Part shown: piece by piece, positions 58,847-64,000 of the stretch | How positions within the stretch are numbered: position 1 is the stretch's first letter | Layout of the letters: each line of letters starts with the position of its first letter | Source: Planctomycetota bacterium | GTDB taxonomy: Bacteria > Planctomycetota > UBA1135 > GCA-002686595 | Direction of reading: 5' to 3' | Assembly: GCA_026692665.1 (NCBI GenBank) | Contig: JAPLOF010000060.1 | Location: forward strand, 1-64,000 | DNA: 64,000 bases | Notes under the pieces: generated by a model | What the model was told of the DNA's origin: nothing | The model's database searches: none | What the model saw: only the letters and a program-made list of their open reading frames with translations | Translations under genes and position numbers: made by a program

Positions 58847-61800
58847 ATGGGCACTTCCCCCCCGATGCCCGGGTCCGCTGACGCCGTCTTCGCCGCTTGG
58901 TTGAAACGACGCGGCGACCCGGAGCCTGACTCGTTCGACTCGCTCCTCGCCGCACATCCCAAGCACACGGTCCCCCTGTGCGTGTTCCACGAACAGTGGG
59001 TACGGCTGGAGCCGGTGCTCCGACTTGCCGGGCTCGACCCGTGCGCGCCCGGGAGCTTCGCCGCGCGCCTTCGCGCTGCGCACGGGCCGGACGCCGACCC
59101 GTCCATCTCCCTGGACTCCCCGCCCTCTGACCTCGGGAAGGCGAGCAGCGACCTCCTCAAGCGCCTCGGCAAGAAGTCCACGGGCTCACGCTACCGGCTC
59201 GAAGGCGAGGTCGCCCGCGGCGGCATGGGCGCCATCCTCCGCGTGTGGGACGAGGACATCCGACGCCACCTCGCTATGAAGGTGGTTCTTGGGAAGGGCG
59301 AGGCGACCACCGAGGGCGGCACTCCAGCGGTCGAACCCGAACAGCTCGCGCGCTTCCTTGAAGAGGCCCAGGTCACCGGTCAGCTCGACCACCCGGGGAT
59401 CGTGCCGGTGCACGAGCTGGGCATCGACAAGGATGGCCGTGTGTTCTTCACGATGAAGCTTGTGAAGGGGCGCGACCTCAAGTCGATCTACGAGCTGGTC
59501 TTCGAGGGCAGGGAAGGATGGAACGAGACGCGCGCGCTGACCACACTGCTCAAGGTCTGCGAAGCCGTGGCCTACGCGCACAAGAAGGGCGTCATCCACC
59601 GCGACCTGAAGCCGTCCAACGTGATGGTCGGCGACTTCGGTGAGGTCTATGTCATGGACTGGGGCCTCGCCCGCGTTGTGGGGAGGAAAGACCGGCACGA
59701 CATCCGCATCGCACCCGAGGGCGGTTCGAGCAAGTCGGTCCGAACCGAGCGTCGTGAGGAGCGAGAGGAGACGCCCGACTCTCCCGTTGTGACGATGGAT
59801 GGCACCGTCGTCGGAACGCCGGCGTATATGTCCCCTGAGCAGGCGCGGGGAGATCCAGACACGCTTGACTCGCGCACCGATGTCTACGCGCTTGGCGCGA
59901 TGCTGTATCACCTACTCACCCGCCGAGCCCCTTTTACGAACCCCGGAGAACGCGCCTCAAACCGCACGATCTTGGCCCGTGTATTGGACGGTCCCCCGAA
60001 GCCGATCCGCATCTTGCGAGTCGGCACTGCACCCGAACTGGAAGCGATATGCGACAGGGCGATGGCCCGAGATTCGGTCGGGCGCTATCCGGACACGCTG
60101 GCACTGGCAGTCGATCTCCGCGCATTCCTGGAGCAGCGGGTGGTCGGCGCGTATGAAGCCGGGACGTGGGCCGAGACAAGGAAGTGGGTGCAGCGAAACA
60201 AGCCCCTTGCTGCTGCACTGGCCGCAGTACTTCTCACAGCTCTCGGTGGGATGATTGCCTACGCGGTCAAGGCTCGACAAGCCGAACTGGCCGCGGATGA
60301 AGCGCGCGCGCAGAAGATCCGGGCAGACTTCAAAGCTGAAGAAGCGCTGCTCCTCGCATCATCCGAGGCTGCCGCAAAAGAGCGGGCACTTGAGAGCCAG
60401 CGCGCAGCAGAGGCCAATGCGAAAGAAACCCAGGTCGTGGCGGACTACCTTGCGCGCATTATCCAAGACATCTCTCCAGAACTACTGGGGCGGTCTATCC
60501 ACTCACTACTTAACGACGCTGTCGGACAATCCTTGAATGCTGATCGAGAACGCGAAGCAGATCCGGAGGCATCTAGCCAGGCATTGCGCGACAGGATGCA
60601 AACGGTCGACTTCACGACGGTTGCATCGCAGTTACTTCAAGATGTAGTTCTCGCGCCCGCGATCAACTCCGCAGCAAACCAACTCGATGAAGTGCCGGCA
60701 GTGCAAGCCCAATTGCAGATGGCCGTCGGACGAGCTCAGTTCTGCTATGGCCTGCTCGAGGAGGCAGGTCAGACAGCCGCACTGGCAGCAGCAGCTTCTG
60801 CGGAGAGGCTCGGCCAAACCTCGCGGTGGACCCACAGACTCAACAATCTGAGAGTCATGTGCCTGGTTGGACAGCAGAATTTCCAGGCAGCCGAATCGCT
60901 GGCGCACTCAACTGTGAATGCATGCGAGCAAAACTTTGGCGCTCTCGACATCGACACCCTGACAAGCGTCAACAATCTTGGCTTTGTCCTGCAAAGCCAG
61001 GCACGATACACCGAGGCTCTTGAGTGCTTTGTTCGAGCATGCGATGGACTTACCTCCCAGTATGGCGGGAATGATCCGCAGAGCGTCTTGGCGACCATCA
61101 ACATTGCAACTACGTTCATGCTACTCGGAGAAAAGACGCATGCACAGTCGCTGTTCGATCAGGTCGCGACGCGAACTGGATACCAGCACAGTGTAAGCGA
61201 ACCGACAGTTCGAGTTGCACTCTGTAACATGGGCGCACTCCTCCTCATTAGCCGACGGTATGAAGAAGCCGAGGTATTGTTTAGGCAGGCGATAGCGGCA
61301 GCGGAGGCTGCGGTAGGCCGTGCTCATCCGCACTATCTATTGCTGGCAGTCAACCTTGCGGCGGCGCTAACGGCGCAGGGCCGGTTGAACGAAGCTGAGT
61401 CAACAATCAGTGGTCCACTTGATCGGTTGAAGAGCGAAGCTGGACTGCCTAGTAGACTGCAGTTCATGGCGGAACTTCAGTTAGGGAACATAGCAGCGGG
61501 GCAGCATAGGGCACACGCCGCAGTGGCCTCGTACCAGAATGGTAGGCCATTGTTACTTGAGCAGATCGATACCGGTACGACGATCGGACTACAGACCGCA
61601 GTCCAGTACTCGCTCTGCATGTTCACAATAGGAGACTACAATGGCACTGTTGATCTGTGCGAGCGAGTACTCGGGGCGTATAGACCCAGAGTCAGCCCTG
61701 AGCACAACGAACTGCAGGAGGCCGTCTACATGTTGGCGATAGCCCTTAGAAGACAGGGCAGGCATGCCGACGCCGAGCCTTATCTGCGAGAGGCCGTTGC

Positions 61801-62479
61801 CTTTTCAGAATTGAACGTAACACAAGGCAAGGGCACCCTCACCGATTGGGCGGACATTGCATCTCGGCTGGCCGATTCGCTGTGCGTCCTGGGTAGGTTC
61901 GAAGATGCCGCGCCACTACTGCACCGTATCATAGAAGTTCGAAGCGCAGTTCTTGGCCCTCAGCATGCGGACACGCTCACATCTGTTGATGTCCTCGGAT
62001 CGCTGCTAGTAGTCAATGGCCGGCCTAGCGAGGCCGCCTCCGAACTTCGTCGCGCCGTCCTTGAGGCAGAAGCTGCGACAGGTGAGCTTGACGCCAACTA
62101 CTACACTGTAAAGACCACTCTGGCGTTCGCGATCCGGGAATGCGGACAGCTCGCAGAGGCGGAGGCACTGTTCAGGGAGTGCATTGAATATCAATCGTGC
62201 GCTGCTAGGGTTACACCTTTGGACGAAGTAACTGCTCGGCGCGGGCTCGCGGTGTGCATCCTACGGCAAGGACGATTCGAGCAGGCTGAGGCTCTGTTGC
62301 TTGAGGTCGATTCGCGAATTCGTGCTGGTTCTTCCGTACCTTTAGACGACATTGTCCTGGCGGCGCGGAACACAGTCGAACTCTTTGATTCATGGAATCG
62401 TGCCACTCCGAGTGCTGCCGTTCAGGCCAATCTAGCGCGGTGGAAAGCGCATCTCGATCATCTTGAAGGTAGAGACTGA
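58847..62479 (+). CDS. Transmembrane serine/threonine protein kinase with TPR sensor array
   Basis: The 1210-residue protein has a 115-residue N-terminal segment and then a kinase (116-425) with the glycine loop ARGGMG, the ATP lysine K145 (LAMKVV), HRDLKPSN (D253), DWG in place of DFG (D271) and GTPAYMSPEQARG. One transmembrane helix spans about 453-477 (PLAAALAAVLLTALGGMIAYAV). A coiled coil and about ten TPR-like repeats follow to the end, presumably outside the cytoplasm. All catalytic residues are present. The 5' part is very GC-rich (50 of 60 bases at 59041-59100). From about 60.3 kb on it drops to near 57% (137 of 240 at 61261-61500), with ATA, TTA and AGA codons rare elsewhere here. 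Confidence 0.93.
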   Translation: MGTSPPMPGSADAVFAAWLKRRGDPEPDSFDSLLAAHPKHTVPLCVFHEQWVRLEPVLRLAGLDPCAPGSFAARLRAAHGPDADPSISLDSPPSDLGKASSDLLKRLGKKSTGSRYRLEGEVARGGMGAILRVWDEDIRRHLAMKVVLGKGEATTEGGTPAVEPEQLARFLEEAQVTGQLDHPGIVPVHELGIDKDGRVFFTMKLVKGRDLKSIYELVFEGREGWNETRALTTLLKVCEAVAYAHKKGVIHRDLKPSNVMVGDFGEVYVMDWGLARVVGRKDRHDIRIAPEGGSSKSVRTERREEREETPDSPVVTMDGTVVGTPAYMSPEQARGDPDTLDSRTDVYALGAMLYHLLTRRAPFTNPGERASNRTILARVLDGPPKPIRILRVGTAPELEAICDRAMARDSVGRYPDTLALAVDLRAFLEQRVVGAYEAGTWAETRKWVQRNKPLAAALAAVLLTALGGMIAYAVKARQAELAADEARAQKIRADFKAEEALLLASSEAAAKERALESQRAAEANAKETQVVADYLARIIQDISPELLGRSIHSLLNDAVGQSLNADREREADPEASSQALRDRMQTVDFTTVASQLLQDVVLAPAINSAANQLDEVPAVQAQLQMAVGRAQFCYGLLEEAGQTAALAAAASAERLGQTSRWTHRLNNLRVMCLVGQQNFQAAESLAHSTVNACEQNFGALDIDTLTSVNNLGFVLQSQARYTEALECFVRACDGLTSQYGGNDPQSVLATINIATTFMLLGEKTHAQSLFDQVATRTGYQHSVSEPTVRVALCNMGALLLISRRYEEAEVLFRQAIAAAEAAVGRAHPHYLLLAVNLAAALTAQGRLNEAESTISGPLDRLKSEAGLPSRLQFMAELQLGNIAAGQHRAHAAVASYQNGRPLLLEQIDTGTTIGLQTAVQYSLCMFTIGDYNGTVDLCERVLGAYRPRVSPEHNELQEAVYMLAIALRRQGRHADAEPYLREAVAFSELNVTQGKGTLTDWADIASRLADSLCVLGRFEDAAPLLHRIIEVRSAVLGPQHADTLTSVDVLGSLLVVNGRPSEAASELRRAVLEAEAATGELDANYYTVKTTLAFAIRECGQLAEAEALFRECIEYQSCAARVTPLDEVTARRGLAVCILRQGRFEQAEALLLEVDSRIRAGSSVPLDDIVLAARNTVELFDSWNRATPSAAVQANLARWKAHLDHLEGRD

Positions 62480-62569
62480 CTGTAACCGTTCGCGACACCC
62501 ATCCCCGCCGGGCCTTGACCCGGCCGCGGGGTTCGATCTCTGACCTGCTGACCGATAGCAGAGGCAGAT

Positions 62570-63850
62570 CTACGGGCAGAACCTGACCGACAACCCATCG
62601 GAGAGGTTGAACCCCGCCCCTCCCGCCGCGACGTTTCGGTACCAGAACTGGAAGTTCCAGGTCGATCCTGGCGAGATCAGCCCTGCGAACGGGAACACGC
62701 CGTTGTTCACGGCCTTCGAGGCGTTGCCGGTCGGACTTGCCTGAACGATGCCCGTCCGCACCACGCTCCCGCTGACGCAGCGGTAGCCGTTGCCGAACGC
62801 GACCTGGGCCTGGCTGGGGCCGAAGTAGAACAGTCCGTTCGTGCTCGGGGGGAGGCCGGTGCAGAGCAGGGTCAGGTTGTTGAGCCCCACGCTGACGGTA
62901 CCTGTGTAGTCCCCCCGAGCACCGGGCCCGACGCTGTTCGGTGCGCCGATGCAGTAGATCGAGGAGAGGCACTCGCATTCGTCCAAGACGGCGTTGCTGT
63001 TCAAGTCCAGCGTGGCGTCAGCTGCGATCTGGCAAGAGTCCAGTCTGCCATCTCCGTCGCAGTCGGCCCCCGTTCCCGCAGATATCTCAAGGGCATCGAG
63101 CATGCCATTGCCGTTGCAGTCGGGATATGGAATGTCGTGTGCGGCCAGGAAGACGGCTGTCCCGAAGGCTGCGCCATTGTTAACACCCGTCGAGTCGTTC
63201 GCGTTTCCCTCGAAGTTCCAGCAGGCGACCAATCCTGGATAACTTGGCGCGAGCGCGCTATCGATTGTGGTCGACATCGCCTCCACGATCTGCTGCTGTG
63301 TACGCGCGACGTTCCAGATGCGCACCTCGTCAATCCACCCTCGTTGGTAGCTCAGCCCTCCGTAGACAGAATCCCCCCAGCCGATGTGCACCGGAATACT
63401 GGGTTGCGACTCGGGTTGTTGTAGGGCGCACGAGTTCACGAGAACCCCGTTCCTGTATAGATTCACGGTCGTTCCATCGAAGGAAGCGGCGACATGCGTC
63501 CAGGGCCCCGGCACGGCAGTTGAGTTGCCCTGATTGCAGGAGGACCCAGCCTGATGGTTGTGCCACCAGTTCACGAGCACGTCCGTCCAGACGGACGTCG
63601 CTTGAAGCCAGTAAGGACCGCGGTCGAAGCCATCCTTGCGGAGCACGATGGGGCCGCCTGACTCGAACTTGTGCCACCCCTCTAGTGTGAATGCTGTTTG
63701 AACATCCAAGGATGGAGATCCGGGGACGTCCACACCACCCGGCGATCCATCCAGGAAGAGTGCGCGGTTCTGCCCGTGCGATGGTGCAGCCAGGGCCGTA
63801 CAGGCGAGCAACAAGGCGGACGGGGAGCAGACGAACGACCTGATACCCAT
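62570..63850 (-). CDS. Secreted LamG-domain protein with calcium-binding repeats and C-terminal module
   Basis: The 426-residue protein has a signal peptide (FVCSPSALLLACTALAAPSHG). A LamG/concanavalin-like domain follows (about 30-245), with FTLEGWHKFESG, WTHVAASFDGTTVNLYRNG and GWIDEVRIWNVARTQQQI. Three dockerin-like or thrombospondin-type calcium loops come next (DCNGNGMLDALE, DCDGDGRLDSCQ, DLNSNAVLDECE). The C-terminal 125 residues are a divergent tail module (CIGAPNSVGPGARG, TGLPPSTNGLFYFGPSQAQ, FGNGYRCVSGSV, QFWYRNVAAGGAGFNLSDG, final RFCP). It is probably a surface adhesin or glycan-binding protein. The ATG has GGAG six bases upstream. Confidence 0.88.
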   Translation of the reverse strand: MGIRSFVCSPSALLLACTALAAPSHGQNRALFLDGSPGGVDVPGSPSLDVQTAFTLEGWHKFESGGPIVLRKDGFDRGPYWLQATSVWTDVLVNWWHNHQAGSSCNQGNSTAVPGPWTHVAASFDGTTVNLYRNGVLVNSCALQQPESQPSIPVHIGWGDSVYGGLSYQRGWIDEVRIWNVARTQQQIVEAMSTTIDSALAPSYPGLVACWNFEGNANDSTGVNNGAAFGTAVFLAAHDIPYPDCNGNGMLDALEISAGTGADCDGDGRLDSCQIAADATLDLNSNAVLDECECLSSIYCIGAPNSVGPGARGDYTGTVSVGLNNLTLLCTGLPPSTNGLFYFGPSQAQVAFGNGYRCVSGSVVRTGIVQASPTGNASKAVNNGVFPFAGLISPGSTWNFQFWYRNVAAGGAGFNLSDGLSVRFCP

Positions 63851-64000
63851 GACGATCTCCGGAAGCTACTTGGGAAGGACTGCCTGTTCCGATTCTGAAG
63901 CTACGAGGTTGTGCAGCATCATCTGCGTGGCAACCTCAGGTTAGTCGTCATCGCGCCGATCCGCCAGGGGCGGCGCGCTTCCCATGCCGCATGGGATACC
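63851..64000. other. Upstream region of the LamG gene, to window end
   Basis: No gene is visible in these 150 bases. They should hold the promoter of the LamG gene. Two minus-strand TAGCTT hexamers lie within the first 60 bases, but no convincing -35/-10 pair was found. Confidence 0.4.

Overview
The window is 64 kb of high-GC bacterial chromosome, with most genes at roughly 70% GC judged by eye. It carries 44 protein genes and one tRNA. The best clue to the host is a roughly 130-residue, cysteine-containing C-terminal module on three secreted proteins, with looser relatives on two more. It includes the strings CPCAN, PNSS.L.FQGT, FGDG.RC and WYRNAAAFCTASTFNL. From memory, not from a search, I associate it with the Poly30/Pla163 type of Planctomycetota. 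Serine/threonine kinases fused to TPR arrays, sulfatase-like hydrolases, calcium-binding D-x-N-G-N repeats, a LamG protein and an ECF sigma operon fit the same phylum. Few starts have a strong Shine-Dalgarno sequence. Several instead have a TAnnnT hexamer 6-8 nt before the ATG, which suggests leaderless transcripts.

Layout. 1-2.6 kb (minus): a Tat-exported TIM-barrel protein cut by the window edge, a degenerate receiver, and a PilB/GspE relative that has lost its ATPase motifs. 2.7-7 kb (plus): a polyprenol-phosphate mannose synthase with a GT-C membrane transferase, a Rossmann protein and a DinB protein. 7-10.5 kb (minus): a methyltransferase and two SPFH/band-7 proteins. 10.6-18.5 kb: YceI, a membrane protein, a class II photolyase, a lipoprotein, and an ECF sigma / FecR-like carboxypeptidase-regulatory / TPR operon. 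18.6-26.5 kb: an AddB-AddA type helicase-nuclease translationally coupled to an HGSNAT/NagX-like membrane acyltransferase. 26.7-30.5 kb: glyA, a MORN lipoprotein and a sulfatase-like hydrolase. 30.7-35.9 kb: exported proteins (two lamin-tail proteins, a five-haem cytochrome c) and an AsmA-like protein. 36-41 kb: a 1681-residue kinase/TPR/GAF/sigma-54 activator. 41-49 kb: exported and envelope proteins, including a blue-copper protein, a second sulfatase-like hydrolase and a GT-C/TPR protein. 49.4-58.3 kb: DUF4870, a thioredoxin-fold protein, nnrE, an orphan FecCD permease, a MoaD/ThiS-like protein with a BNR propeller, another GT-C protein, a phosphodiesterase and gluQ. 58.4-64 kb: tRNA-Asn, a kinase-TPR protein whose 3' half has clearly lower GC, and a LamG protein.

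No integrase, transposase, CRISPR array, rRNA gene or phage gene is visible. Much of the window serves the cell envelope: glycan transfer, exported proteins with a shared C-terminal tag, and sulfatase/phosphodiesterase-fold hydrolases. The rest is DNA repair, tRNA modification and one-carbon metabolism. The most unusual items are the catalytically dead PilB-like/receiver pair, the shared C-terminal module, the hybrid kinase/sigma-54 regulator, and the ubiquitin-fold/BNR pair. At GC this high, very long open frames occur on the wrong strand or frame. I chose genes by recognisable domains, signal peptides and compact packing.
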